Below are positions 25,701 to 34,803 of a stretch of 64,000 nucleotides of DNA, in pieces (the first letter of the stretch is position 1; every line of letters starts with the position of its first letter). The translations under genes were made by a program, and so were the position numbers. Origin of the DNA: Pseudomonas anguilliseptica (lineage in GTDB: Bacteria; Pseudomonadota; Gammaproteobacteria; Pseudomonadales; Pseudomonadaceae); contig NZ_FNSC01000001.1 in NCBI RefSeq assembly GCF_900105355.1, positions 3,472,001 through 3,536,000 of the forward strand. The letters are read 5' to 3'. The notes under the pieces are model-generated. The model made no database searches and was not told the DNA's origin. It saw nothing but the letters and a program-made list of their open reading frames with translations.

Positions 25701-26270
25701 ATGACTGATACAGGCAAGGCCGGCGACCTGCTGGCGCAGATACCCAAAGGCGAGGGCAAGGGTTTGCCACCGGTGCACCTGTGGCACCCGGAGTTCTGTG
25801 GCGATATCGACATGCGCATCGCCCGCGATGGCACCTGGTATTACATGGGGACGCTGATTGGTCGCAAGCCAATGGTCAAATTGTTTTCCACCATTATTCG
25901 CCGTGATGGCAATAAATACGTGCTGGTGACGCCGGTGGAGATGGTCGGCATTCAGGTGGATGACGCGCCCTTTGTCGCGGTCAGTCTGCAGGTGGAGGGC
26001 GAGGGTGAGGCGCAGGTGCTGCGTTTTGTCACCAATGTCGAGGATGAGGTGGTCGCCGGCAGCGAACATCCGCTGCGGGTCGAACTCGACGCTCTGACTG
26101 AAGAGCCGGCGCCCTATGTGTATGTGCGCAGCAATCTTGAGGCGTTGATCCACCGCAATGTGTTTTATCAGCTGGTTGAGTTGGCGGTGACGCGCGAAGT
26201 TGATGGCAAGGCCTGGCTTGGCGTGTGGAGCAGTGGTGAGTTCTTCACTATCGGCCCGCAGCCGGACTGA
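25701..26270 (+). CDS. DUF1285 protein
   Basis: The 189-residue protein contains PPVHLWHPEFCGDIDMRI near the start and WYYMGTLIGRKPMVKLFSTI, both typical of DUF1285, whose function is unknown. The ATG at 25701 is three bases after the DUF4823 stop; the GTG at 25698 is in frame directly before it. It is intact, cytoplasmic by lack of a signal peptide, and ends at the shared bidirectional terminator. Confidence 0.87.
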   Translation: MTDTGKAGDLLAQIPKGEGKGLPPVHLWHPEFCGDIDMRIARDGTWYYMGTLIGRKPMVKLFSTIIRRDGNKYVLVTPVEMVGIQVDDAPFVAVSLQVEGEGEAQVLRFVTNVEDEVVAGSEHPLRVELDALTEEPAPYVYVRSNLEALIHRNVFYQLVELAVTREVDGKAWLGVWSSGEFFTIGPQPD

Positions 26271-26305
26271 TTAGCTCCGCCGCTAGTCGTTGAATTCAAC
26301 GCAAT

Positions 26306-26333
26306 AAAAAAGGCTCCCGAAGGAGCCTTTTTT
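26306..26333. terminator. Bidirectional terminator between DUF1285 and ETF-QO
   Basis: A short stem (ggctcc / ggagcc) with a cgaa loop is flanked by A6 on the left and T6 on the right. It can stop the plus-strand DUF1285 transcript and the minus-strand ETF-QO transcript. Confidence 0.9.
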
Positions 26334-26338
26334 ACATC

Positions 26339-28003
26339 TTACATGTTGGGGTAGTTGGGCCCGCCTGTGCCTTCAGGGGCCACCCAGTTGATGTTCTGGG
26401 CCGGATCCTTGATGTCACAGGTTTTGCAGTGCACGCAGTTCTGCGCGTTGATCTGGAACTTCTGCTCGCCGTCTTCCTTGGTCACCACCTCGTATACGCC
26501 GGCCGGGCAGTAGCGCTGCGCCGGTTCGTCGTACATTGGCAGGTTCTTGCTCAGCGGAATGCTCGGATCGGTGAGCTTCAGGTGGCAGGGTTGTTCCTCT
26601 TCATGGTTGGTGTTGGAGAGGAATACCGAGCTGAGCTTGTCGAAGCTGAGTTTGCCGTCGGGTTTTGGGTAGCTGATCTTCTGTGTCTCTGCAGCCGGCT
26701 TCAAGCAGGCGTAATCCGGCTTGGTGTCGTGCAGGGTAAAGGGCAGTTTGCCGCCGAAGATGTTCTGATCCAGCCAGTTGAAGCCTGCCCCCATCAATGG
26801 GCCGAACTTGTGCATCGCTGGAGCGAAGTTACGGGTGCGGAACAGTTCGTCGTACAGCCAGCTGGCCTTGAATGCGTCGACATAGCCGGTCAGCTGATCG
26901 CCGCCTTCCTTGCCAGCAAACAGTGCGTCAGCTACCGCTTCAGCAGCTAGCATGCCGGACTTCATGGCGGTGTGGCTGCCCTTGATCTTGGCCACGTTCA
27001 TGGTGCCGAGGTCGCAACCGATCAGGGCGCCGCCGTTAAAGACCATCTTCGGCAGCGAGTTGATGCCGCCTTTAGCCAGAGCGCGAGCACCATAGGCTAC
27101 GCGCTTGCCGCCTTCCAGGTACTGGGCAATCACCGGGTGGTGCTTGTAGCGCTGGAACTCATCGAACGGCGACAGGTGCGGGTTGCTGTACGACAGGTCG
27201 ACGATCAGGCCAACCACTACCTGGTTGTTTTCCAGGTGATAGAGGAAGGAGCCGCCAGTGTTTTCTTTGGCGACAATATCAAGCGGCCAGCCAGCGGTGT
27301 GCACCACCAAGCCTTGTTCGTGCTTGGCTGGGTCGATGTCCCAGATTTCCTTGATGCCGATGCCGTAATGCTGGGCGTCGGCTTCGGAGTCGAGGTTGAA
27401 TTTCTTGATCAGCTGCTTGCCGATATGGCCACGGCAGCCTTCGGCGAATAGGGTGTACTTGGCGCGCAGTTCCATGCCTGGGGTGTAGTAACCCTCTTTC
27501 GGGTGACCTTCGCGGTCAACACCCAGATCGCCGGTGAGAATGCCGTAGACCGAGCCTTCTTCATTGATCAGTGCTTCCTGAGCGGCGAAGCCTGGGTAGA
27601 TTTCTACGCCGAGGTTTTCCGCCTGCTGCGCCAGCCAGCGGCACAGGTTGCCCAGGGAGATGATGTAGTTGCCATGGTTGTGCATGGTCTTGGGCACGAA
27701 GAAGTCCGGAACCTTGGTGGCCTTCTCGGCATTGCTGAGCACGTAGATGTCGTCGCGCTTGACCGGTGTGTTCAGCGGGGCACCGAGCTCTTTCCAATCA
27801 GGGAACAGTTCATTCAAGGCGCGCGGCTCGAACACCGCACCGGAAAGAATGTGTGCGCCAACTTCGGAGCCTTTTTCGACCACGCAGACGCTGATTTCTT
27901 TGCCGGCTTCGGCGGCTTTCTGCTTCAGTCGGCAGGCGGCGGACAAACCAGCAGGGCCGGCGCCGACGATGACGACGTCGAATTCCATAAATTCGCGTTC
28001 CAC
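26339..28003 (-). CDS. Electron-transfer flavoprotein:ubiquinone oxidoreductase
   Basis: The 554-residue membrane-bound flavo-iron-sulfur enzyme takes electrons from reduced ETF and passes them to ubiquinone. The FAD Rossmann motif is VVIVGAGPAGLSAA near the N-terminus. The 4Fe-4S ferredoxin region near the C-terminus has YCPAGVYE and CVHCKTCDIKDP. A GTG at 28003 has GGAG seven bases upstream and gives MEREFMEFDVV, the usual start of the family; TTG 28009 is less likely. It is divergent from etfB with a probable PsrA site between them. Confidence 0.96.
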   Translation of the reverse strand: MEREFMEFDVVIVGAGPAGLSAACRLKQKAAEAGKEISVCVVEKGSEVGAHILSGAVFEPRALNELFPDWKELGAPLNTPVKRDDIYVLSNAEKATKVPDFFVPKTMHNHGNYIISLGNLCRWLAQQAENLGVEIYPGFAAQEALINEEGSVYGILTGDLGVDREGHPKEGYYTPGMELRAKYTLFAEGCRGHIGKQLIKKFNLDSEADAQHYGIGIKEIWDIDPAKHEQGLVVHTAGWPLDIVAKENTGGSFLYHLENNQVVVGLIVDLSYSNPHLSPFDEFQRYKHHPVIAQYLEGGKRVAYGARALAKGGINSLPKMVFNGGALIGCDLGTMNVAKIKGSHTAMKSGMLAAEAVADALFAGKEGGDQLTGYVDAFKASWLYDELFRTRNFAPAMHKFGPLMGAGFNWLDQNIFGGKLPFTLHDTKPDYACLKPAAETQKISYPKPDGKLSFDKLSSVFLSNTNHEEEQPCHLKLTDPSIPLSKNLPMYDEPAQRYCPAGVYEVVTKEDGEQKFQINAQNCVHCKTCDIKDPAQNINWVAPEGTGGPNYPNM

Positions 28004-28105
28004 AGGCAATCTCCTACTCAGGGCTCTCTAATTTTATTTGGCGATCGAGCTCGTTCCATGAGCGATGCTGGCGCATTATATCCAGACCCTTCGGATGGGC
28101 CAATA

Positions 28106-28119
28106 CAAACGTTTGTTTG
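28106..28119. promoter_or_regulatory. PsrA-type operator between ETF-QO and etfB
   Basis: CAAAC-GTTT-GTTTG fits the recalled PsrA recognition pattern (G/C)AAAC-N2-4-GTTT(G/C), and CAAACGTTTG within it is a perfect palindrome. PsrA is a TetR-type fatty-acid-responsive repressor, and ETF/ETF-QO genes have been reported as its targets in P. aeruginosa. The position fits control of both divergent genes. Confidence 0.6.
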
Positions 28120-28179
28120 AATTTTCTGTAGGGCTGTTAGAATCTTACTACATCGCTGACGATTGGCCGCTTCGTTGTA

Positions 28180-28208
28180 TTGACCAGTCTAGGTCGTGCG
28201 GTCAAGAT
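28180..28208 (+). promoter_or_regulatory. Possible sigma-70 promoter of etfBA
   Basis: TTGACC and CAAGAT are separated by 17 bases, 116 bases before the etfB start. The -35 box is good but the -10 box is poor, so this is tentative. Confidence 0.25.
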
Positions 28209-28323
28209 ACGGGCGGTTTTGTGTCTGCCGTTATTGGTCGACTCCCGGTTCCGGCCGGTCTGCAGTTCCCGCCATGTTCGCTTCTGGCGACATTCTTATT
28301 CACCGGAGAGTAACGAGGAATCC

Positions 28324-29073
28324 ATGAAGGTTCTTGTAGCTGTCAAACGAGTGGTCGACTACAACGTCAAGGTTCGTGTCAAAGCGGACAACAGCGGCGT
28401 TGATCTTGCCAACGTCAAGATGTCGATGAACCCTTTCTGCGAAATCGCCGTGGAAGAAGCTGTACGCCTGAAAGAGAAAGGCGTGGCGAGCGAGATCGTT
28501 GTCGTAACCATCGGCCCGGCCACTGCTCAAGAGCAGCTGCGTACCGCGCTGGCGCTGGGTGCTGACCGTGCCATCCTGGTTGAGTCGGCCGACGAGCTGA
28601 ACTCGCTGGCTGTGGCCAAACTGCTCAAGGCAGTGGTCGACAAAGAGCAGCCTCAGCTGGTGATCATGGGCAAACAAGCCATCGACAGCGACAACAACCA
28701 GACTGGCCAGATGCTGGGCGCGCTGACTGGTTTCGGCCAGGGCACCTTCGCTTCCAAAGTGGAAGTGGCGGGCGACAAGGTCAACGTAACCCGTGAAATC
28801 GACGGCGGCCTGCAGACTGTTGCACTGAACCTGCCAGCTATCGTGACCACCGACCTGCGTCTGAACGAGCCGCGCTACGCGTCGCTGCCGAACATCATGA
28901 AAGCCAAGAAGAAGCCGCTGGAAACTGTTAGCCCGGCTGATCTGGGCGTTTCCACCGCTTCCACCGTGAAGACTCTGAAAGTTGAAGCACCTGCGACCCG
29001 CAGTGCTGGCATCAAGGTCAAGTCCGTGGCTGAACTGGTCGAGAAACTGAAGAACGAGGCGAAGGTAATCTAA
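28324..29073 (+). CDS. etfB: Electron-transfer flavoprotein beta subunit
   Basis: The 249-residue subunit binds AMP and shuttles electrons from acyl-CoA dehydrogenases. It starts [20 protein letters not shown], with gaggaa just upstream, and contains the family signature around [19 protein letters not shown]. The stop is immediately followed by the etfA start, so the two are one operon. Intact. Confidence 0.97.
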   Translation: MKVLVAVKRVVDYNVKVRVKADNSGVDLANVKMSMNPFCEIAVEEAVRLKEKGVASEIVVVTIGPATAQEQLRTALALGADRAILVESADELNSLAVAKLLKAVVDKEQPQLVIMGKQAIDSDNNQTGQMLGALTGFGQGTFASKVEVAGDKVNVTREIDGGLQTVALNLPAIVTTDLRLNEPRYASLPNIMKAKKKPLETVSPADLGVSTASTVKTLKVEAPATRSAGIKVKSVAELVEKLKNEAKVI

Positions 29074-30003
29074 ATGACTATCCTGGTTATCGCTGAACAC
29101 ACCAACGCTGCCCTGGCTGCAGCCACCCTGAACACTGTTGCTGCTGCTGCGAAAATCGGTGGTGACATCCACGTTCTGGTTGCAGGCTCTGCTTGCGGCG
29201 CTGCTGCCGAAGCCGCTGGCAAAATTGCTGGCGTGGCCAAGGTACTGGTTGCTGACAACGCTGCTTTCGCTCACCAGTTGCCAGAAAACGTTGCGCCGCT
29301 GGTTGCCGAACTGGGCAAGGGCTACAGCCACATCCTGGCTGCTGCCACCAGCAATGGTAAAAATATCCTGCCGCGCGTTGCTGCTGCGCTGGACGTTGAT
29401 CAGATCTCGGAAATCATCGCCGTTGAAAGCGCTGATACCTTCAAGCGTCCGATCTACGCCGGTAACGCCATTGCTACCGTGCAGTCCTCTGCTGCTATCA
29501 AAGTCATCACTGTACGTGCCACCGGTTTCGACCCGGTTGCAGCCGAAGGCGGCAGCGCTGCCGTTGAAGCTGTGGCTGTTGGCGGTGACGCTGGCAAATC
29601 GGCTTTCGTTGGCGAAGAGCTGGCCAAGTCCGATCGTCCGGAACTGACCGCTGCCAAGATCGTCGTTTCCGGCGGTCGTGGCATGCAGAACGGTGACAAC
29701 TTCAAGCACCTGTACGCCCTGGCCGACAAGCTGGGCGCTGCCGTCGGTGCTTCGCGCGCCGCCGTTGACGCTGGCTTCGTACCGAACGACATGCAGGTCG
29801 GTCAGACCGGCAAGATCGTTGCACCGCAGCTGTACATCGCCGTCGGTATTTCCGGCGCGATCCAGCACCTGGCCGGCATGAAAGACTCCAAAGTGATCGT
29901 TGCGATCAACAAGGATGAAGAAGCGCCGATCTTCCAGGTAGCTGATTACGGCCTGGTCGCTGACCTGTTCGAAGCTGTACCTGAGCTGGAAAAACTGGTT
30001 TAA
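29074..30003 (+). CDS. etfA: Electron-transfer flavoprotein alpha subunit
   Basis: The 309-residue FAD-binding subunit forms the ETF heterodimer with EtfB. The C-terminal FAD signature [20 protein letters not shown] followed by [20 protein letters not shown] is complete. It starts directly after the etfB stop and ends before a strong terminator. With ETF-QO across the divergent promoter, the window has a complete route from dehydrogenases to the quinone pool. Confidence 0.97.
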   Translation: MTILVIAEHTNAALAAATLNTVAAAAKIGGDIHVLVAGSACGAAAEAAGKIAGVAKVLVADNAAFAHQLPENVAPLVAELGKGYSHILAAATSNGKNILPRVAAALDVDQISEIIAVESADTFKRPIYAGNAIATVQSSAAIKVITVRATGFDPVAAEGGSAAVEAVAVGGDAGKSAFVGEELAKSDRPELTAAKIVVSGGRGMQNGDNFKHLYALADKLGAAVGASRAAVDAGFVPNDMQVGQTGKIVAPQLYIAVGISGAIQHLAGMKDSKVIVAINKDEEAPIFQVADYGLVADLFEAVPELEKLV

Positions 30004-30022
30004 GCCGGTCTTCTCCGCCCAG

Positions 30023-30051
30023 AAAAAACCCGCTCACTGAGCGGGTTTTTT
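30023..30051. terminator. Intrinsic terminator after etfA
   Basis: A 7-bp stem (cccgctc / gagcggg) with a 3-base loop sits between A6 and T6 runs. It can act for etfBA and for the convergent hydrolase gene. Confidence 0.92.
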
Positions 30052-30069
30052 CTTGCCTGGATTTTTGCG

Positions 30070-30999
30070 CTAATCCACCAATGCTTGGAGAAAGGCCTGG
30101 TAGTGCTGTGCGGTCAGTTCCGCCCGTTCAATCATCGGCGCATGACCGGTGTCGGCCATGATAACCACGCTGGGTTTGCGCAGCAGCGGTTGCATTACCT
30201 CGACGCTGGATACATGCAATGCCCGATCCTCTGTGCCCCAGATGATCAGCGTTGGCGCTTGGATCTTCGGTAGCTCAGGTTCCAGCGGGATATAGCGTTC
30301 GATCAGATGGGCAAATACCTGGTCATAGTGGGCGCTGTTGGCGGTGGCCTGCTCGGCGAAATAGCCCTTAAGCGATTCCGTCAGGTAGGGTGGTTGCACG
30401 AAGATAAAGTCCAGCAGGCGCTGAAAGTCTTCGGGGCTTTTCACCACCAGCGGATTGGGCTCGCCGCGCTGCAGTCGTTGCATCAGTTCGCTGGGTTGCG
30501 GCGAAGTAATGCCTGCGTTGTCGAGTAACGCCAGAGAACGGGTTCTATGTGGATAGCGCGCGGCATACAGCGCGCTGATATGCCCGCCCATGGAATTACC
30601 GATCAGGTGCGACTGCTCAATTCCCAATGCATCAATCACGCTGGCCAGGCGTTCGGTCTGGGTGCCTACATCGTAGCTTCCGGCCGGTTTGTCGCTAGCG
30701 CCGAAACCCGGTAGATCGAGGGCTATAACCCGGTAGTCCTGGCTGAGGTGGCGAGCGAAACGCAGCCAGTTGTCCTTGTTGGCAGCAAAGCCGTGCGCCA
30801 TCAGGATGGTTTGTGCGCTGCTTGGGCCGCCCTCGTAGTAATGAATGCTAAGATCGCCCACGCTGATCTGTTTGAGACTCAGCCCGGCACGTTGTCGCTC
30901 CACCAGCTGTATGCTTGTCAACAAGGCGGCGGGTGACAGGTAGAGCAGGGTAGCAGCAGAGGTGAGCAGTAGCATCAAGGCTGCGATCAGTTTTTTCAT
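30070..30999 (-). CDS. plaF: Membrane-anchored alpha/beta hydrolase, PlaF-like phospholipase A
   Basis: The 309-residue protein begins with a hydrophobic membrane anchor (KKLIAALMLLLTSAATLLYL) and then a lid/hydrolase region. The nucleophile elbow is GNSMGG, the acid is likely the Asp in IIWGTEDRALHV, and the catalytic His is in DTGHAPMIE. It resembles P. aeruginosa PlaF (PA2949), which lies beside the etf genes there and remodels membrane phospholipids. The gene name is given by this similarity and synteny, from memory. Reading frame intact. Confidence 0.8.
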   Translation of the reverse strand: MKKLIAALMLLLTSAATLLYLSPAALLTSIQLVERQRAGLSLKQISVGDLSIHYYEGGPSSAQTILMAHGFAANKDNWLRFARHLSQDYRVIALDLPGFGASDKPAGSYDVGTQTERLASVIDALGIEQSHLIGNSMGGHISALYAARYPHRTRSLALLDNAGITSPQPSELMQRLQRGEPNPLVVKSPEDFQRLLDFIFVQPPYLTESLKGYFAEQATANSAHYDQVFAHLIERYIPLEPELPKIQAPTLIIWGTEDRALHVSSVEVMQPLLRKPSVVIMADTGHAPMIERAELTAQHYQAFLQALVD

Positions 31000-31111
31000 G
31001 GCTAGTCTTTATCGCGAATTCGTATGGATGCGTATTAAGCTAGCATGATTACAGATGTCTCCCGATGTGTGGCCGCTGGCGCCCATCCAAGGTTAAGTCG
31101 AGAAGTCGCCA

Positions 31112-31940
31112 ATGCTTGAGCGTGGTTTTTATAGGTTGTTTCTCCTGCTATTCGTTGTACTGCTGATGCCGGCGTTTGCCGTTGCCGCAGGCAAGTGCGA
31201 GCGCCTAGTGGCGACCGGTAACCCGGAGTACCCGCCATACCTTTGGCGCGACCCGCAGAATCCTCAGAAGCTGATCGGAGCCAACGCCGATCTGCTGCAG
31301 CACTTGGCCAAAGAGCTTGGTGTAGTGGTGGATATCATCTATACCGGGCCCTGGTCACGGGCGCAGGATGAAGTGCGCACCGGTCGTGTCGACCTGATTG
31401 CCGGGGCGTTTCTGACTCTGCCGCGTCTGGACGTGATGGATTACGTGCATCCGGCGTTCTACTTCACCCCCTAGTGTGGTGTGGGTGCATCGGGGTGCAG
31501 AGTTCCCCTATGCCGGCTGGGATGATTTGCGCAATCGCACTGGCGATACCTTGGTCAACAACAGTTTTGGCCAGACCTTTGATGCCTACGCCAAGGACAA
31601 CCTGACCCTGGAAGGCGTTGCCAGTCTGACCCAGGCATTTCAGAAACTTTTGCTGGGGCGTACCGACTATGTACTGTACGAGCGTTATCCCGGGCAGGCT
31701 CTAGCCGATAGCCTGGGCATGCAGGAGGATCTGCTGGTGCTCGATCCACCGATTTCCAGTGAAGGCCTGTACCTGACGTTGTCGCACAACTCAGCCTGCA
31801 ATGATGCGTGGCTACGCGGCATGTTGGCGAAGAAAATGAACGAGGCAATTGCCAGCGGTTTGCCGGATGTTCTGCTGCAACGCAATCTGCAGCGCTGGAA
31901 AGATCAACAGCTCACACCCAGCGGTGACGCTGAACAGTAG
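31112..31940 (+). pseudogene. Periplasmic solute-binding protein (amino-acid type), frameshifted
   Basis: The first part (31112-31474) has a signal peptide and a typical extracellular solute-binding start: LVATGNPEYPPYLWRDPQN, then GANADLLQHLAKELGV. It stops at TAG 31472-31474 after FYFTP. The next frame continues the same protein (VVWVHRGAEFPYAGWDDLRN) to 31940. Removing one base near 31472 restores a single protein of about 275 residues reading FTPSVVWVHRG. It is followed after nine bases by two DUF4398/OmpA-type genes. Probably inactive unless the base is a sequencing error. Confidence 0.87.
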
Positions 31941-31949
31941 GGAAATTCT

Positions 31950-32306
31950 GTGATTTATCGACGTATCTGTGCGGCGTTGCTGCCGCTCATGCTCAGTGCC
32001 TGTGCATCCGATCCTGCGCCTAATGAGCAACTGCGCCTGACCGAACAGGCGCTCAGTCAGGCCAAGGCTCTGGGTATTTCCGCCGAGCAGTCTGCTGCGC
32101 TGCGCCTGGCCGAGGAAAAACTTGTCCTGGCGCAAGCAGCCATGCAGGACGAAGACTACAAGCAAGCGCGGGTGTATGCCGAACAGGCCGAGCTGGATGC
32201 GCGGCTGGCCGAAGCTGAGCACTTGACCGAGAAAAGCCAGCAGCAACTGGCCGAGCTGAGTAATGCCATCAATCGCTTGCGCAAACAGCTGGGGGGCTTG
32301 CAATGA
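31950..32306 (+). CDS. DUF4398 lipoprotein
   Basis: The 118-residue protein has a lipoprotein signal (ICAALLPLMLSACAS, Cys after SA). An alpha-helical, Ala/Glu/Gln-rich body of DUF4398 type follows (RLTEQALSQAKALGISAEQSAALRLAEEKLVLAQAAM). It overlaps the next gene by four bases (ATGA at 32303). It probably helps anchor or space the OmpA-like partner in the outer membrane; function unproven. Confidence 0.83.
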   Translation: MIYRRICAALLPLMLSACASDPAPNEQLRLTEQALSQAKALGISAEQSAALRLAEEKLVLAQAAMQDEDYKQARVYAEQAELDARLAEAEHLTEKSQQQLAELSNAINRLRKQLGGLQ

Positions 32307-33115
32307 AGCCGACTCGGCTAAGCCTACTGGCGATTTTCGCGGCTGTGTTACTGGCGGGCTGTGCTTCATCGCACAGCACCAGTGAACAGGCACTACAGGA
32401 CGCGCACGCGGCCTTCCAGCAGGTCAGAGAAGATGCCGATGTGCTACGCAGCGCACCTAAAGATTTGATTCGTGCGGGCGAGTCGCTGGCCAAGGCTGAT
32501 CGTCTGTCGAACTACTGGGGCAGCGCCGATGATGTCAGCCACTATGCCTATCTCAGCCAGCAGTACAGTGCGGTTGCCGGGCAGAAGAGCGCGCTTAATC
32601 TGAATCAGGAACGCGCGGTCAAACTGGAACTGGAGCGCCAACGTCTGCAGTTGGCCTTGCGTGAGGCCAAGCTGCTCAGTGTGCAGGATCAGAGCAGTTG
32701 GCTTGAAGAGCAGATGGTCAGCCTGGCCACCAGCCAGAGTGAGCGTGGCCTGGTGATGACCTTGGGTGATGTGCTGTTCGACGCTGGCCACACTGACCTC
32801 AAGGCTTCAGCCAACCGTACGGTGCTGAAGCTGGTGCAGTTCCTTCAGCTCAACCCCCGGCGCGTCGTGCGCATCGAGGGCTATACCGACAGTCGCGGCG
32901 ATGCTCAGGAAAACCTCGAACTGTCCCGTGCTCGCGCTCAGGCAGTGGCCGATGTACTGGTCGATCTGGGTATTGATGGCAAACGCATTGAAGTACAGGG
33001 CCATGGCGAAAGCTTCCCGGTCACCGAAAATGCCTCGGCCAAAGGCTGAGCGCAGAATCGTCGGGTAGAGATCGTGTTCTCTGATGAGCAAGGCAATTTA
33101 GGCTCGTCACGCTGA
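32303..33115 (+). pseudogene. DUF4398-OmpA family lipoprotein with premature stop
   Basis: A lipoprotein signal (LLAIFAAVLLAGCASS) leads a helical DUF4398 region and a C-terminal OmpA peptidoglycan-binding domain: VRIEGYTDSRGDAQENLELSRARAQAV, then HGESFPVTENASAKG. A TGA at 33047-33049 ends it. The same frame then continues AQNRRVEIVFSDEQGN to a second stop at 33113-33115, the normal family ending. A single C-to-T change of an Arg codon (CGA) explains it. The product is 248 residues and lacks the last 22, including the terminal strand with NRRVEI. It may fold poorly. Confidence 0.88.
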
Positions 33116-33128
33116 GCCTTCTGCCGTT

Positions 33129-33154
33129 AAAAGCCTCGGTTATCCGGGGCTTTT
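33129..33154. terminator. Intrinsic terminator after the OmpA-like gene
   Basis: An 11-bp stem with one mismatch (aaaagcctcgg / ccggggctttt) and a ttat loop, ending in a T run. Confidence 0.85.
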
Positions 33155-33229
33155 TATTGCCTGCATTCAGGCTGCGCAGCCTGCGGGTAGTTGCCTGGTG
33201 TCGCCGCACAATCCGAATGGCCATCGATT

Positions 33230-33325
33230 GAACCGTTACAGTCCTGGCAGGTTGGCACTGTATCGCCCACAATTCAGTGAGCTGTACCGGTGCAATTATA
33301 AGAGGCCGGTTTACTGTTACGGTTC
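33230..33325. promoter_or_regulatory. Cluster of ACTGT-type repeats upstream of the MocR-type gene
   Basis: Related boxes occur at 33230-33242 (gaaccgttacagt), 33257-33265 (actgtatcg), 33282-33291 (ctgtaccggt) and 33313-33325 (actgttacggttc). The first is the inverted form of the last with one mismatch in 13. MocR/GabR-type regulators bind repeated boxes near their own promoters, and this cluster ends 20 bases before the start at 33346, so autoregulation is likely. Confidence 0.5.
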
Positions 33326-33345
33326 AGTCAAGCAGGAACGCGGTC

Positions 33346-34803
33346 ATGACCAATCTGTTGCTTTATCAGCGCATTGCCCAGCAACTGGCGGAAGACATCC
33401 GCCGCGGCGTCTACCAGCCCGGTGAGCGGGTGCCTTCGGTGCGCAAGATGAGTGCGCAGCTCAGTGTCAGCCACGCCACGGTGTTGCAGGCGTATGCCAA
33501 CCTGGAAGACCAGGGCCTGATTCGCGCCCGCCCGCAATCCGGCTTCTACGTGCACCAGACTCCAGCCCTGACCGCGCCCACTCCCGATATCGCCCGCGTA
33601 GAACGCCCTGGCCTGGTGACGCGCAGCAGCATCATCAATCAGGTGCTCACCGAGTCGCGCCGCGAGGGGGTGTTCCCCCTTGGTGCTGCCGTGCCGCATG
33701 TGGATTACCTACCGGTGCGCGCGTTGCACCAGCAACTAGCCAAGGTGACCCGTTTTCACAGTGCACGAGCCTTCAGCTACATGTTCAGCCCGGGCTTTGA
33801 GCCACTGCGGCGCCAGGTGGCGATCCGCATGCGTGATGCCGGCGTGGTAGTCGACCCGACCGAGGTGGTGATCACCCACGGCTGCGTGGATGCCCTGCAG
33901 ATGAGCCTGCGTGTGCTGACCAAGCCGGGCGATCTGATCGCCGCCGAGTCGCCGACTTATTACGGGCTGCTGCAACTGGCTGATCTGCTTGGCCTGAAAG
34001 TCATCGAAATTCCCAGTGACCCGACCACCGGCATCAGCCTGGAAGCCCTGCAACTGGCGGCCAACCAATGGCCGATCAAGGCGCTGGTGCTGACCGCGCG
34101 GTTGAGCAATCCGCTGGGCGGCACCATTCCCGAGGAGCGTCAGCGCCAGTTGCTGCGTCTGGCCGGTGATTACGATATCCAGATCATCGAAGACGATATC
34201 TATGGCGAGCTGATGTTCGAGCAGGGCCCGACCAAGGCGCTCAAGTCCCATGACCGCGAAGGACGAGTGGTGTATTGCTCGAGCTTCTCCAAGACGCTCT
34301 CTCCCGGTGTACGCATCGGCTGGATTGTTGCTGGCAAGTATCAGGATGAAATCCAGCGCCTGCAGACCTTCAGCACCCACTCGGCGTGCAGCGTGACGCA
34401 GATGGCGGTAGCGGCCTATCTGGAGAATGGCGGTTACGACCGGCATCTGCGCTTTATCCGCCAGGAGTACCGCAAGAACCTCAGCGCCTTTCAGCTGGCG
34501 GTGCAGCAGTATTTCCCCGAAGGCACGCAGATGAGTCGGCCCAAGGGCGGTTTTATTCTCTGGGTCAGCCTGCCGGCGCGGGTCAATACCAAGGACCTGC
34601 ACGTACGTGCGTTGCAGCAGGGCATCAGCATCGCACCGGGGTTGATCTTCAGTAATACCGAGCAGTTCAACCACTGTATTCGCCTGAACTGCGGCATTCC
34701 GTGGAACCGTGAAGCCGAGCGTGCGCTAATGACCCTGGGCATGCTGGCCGGGCAGCTGTGTCAGGAAGGCGGTGATGGAGGGGATGCCCGTCGCCATGTT
34801 TAG
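33346..34803 (+). CDS. MocR-type regulator (GntR DNA-binding domain fused to aminotransferase domain)
   Basis: The 485-residue protein has an N-terminal GntR winged helix (AEDIRRGVYQPGERVPSVRKM and SVSHATVLQAYANLEDQGLI). A PLP-dependent aminotransferase-fold domain follows, with the lysine region in YCSSFSKTLSPGVRIGW. Such proteins sense PLP or an amino-compound and control transport or metabolism genes. ATG 33346 with aggaa upstream is the family start; a longer frame to 33277 covers the operator region. Its target is not obvious; the upstream genes are on the same strand and terminated. Confidence 0.92.
   Translation: MTNLLLYQRIAQQLAEDIRRGVYQPGERVPSVRKMSAQLSVSHATVLQAYANLEDQGLIRARPQSGFYVHQTPALTAPTPDIARVERPGLVTRSSIINQVLTESRREGVFPLGAAVPHVDYLPVRALHQQLAKVTRFHSARAFSYMFSPGFEPLRRQVAIRMRDAGVVVDPTEVVITHGCVDALQMSLRVLTKPGDLIAAESPTYYGLLQLADLLGLKVIEIPSDPTTGISLEALQLAANQWPIKALVLTARLSNPLGGTIPEERQRQLLRLAGDYDIQIIEDDIYGELMFEQGPTKALKSHDREGRVVYCSSFSKTLSPGVRIGWIVAGKYQDEIQRLQTFSTHSACSVTQMAVAAYLENGGYDRHLRFIRQEYRKNLSAFQLAVQQYFPEGTQMSRPKGGFILWVSLPARVNTKDLHVRALQQGISIAPGLIFSNTEQFNHCIRLNCGIPWNREAERALMTLGMLAGQLCQEGGDGGDARRHV

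Larger units (their letters stand above)
28004..28323. other. Divergent control region between ETF-QO and etfB
   Basis: This 320-base interval contains the PsrA-like palindrome (28106-28119) and a possible etfB promoter (28180-28208). I see no small gene or RNA in the rest. Confidence 0.7.

Noticed and set aside
28300..29868. 522-codon minus-strand open frame opposite etfBA
   Set aside because: Shadow of two well-conserved genes.
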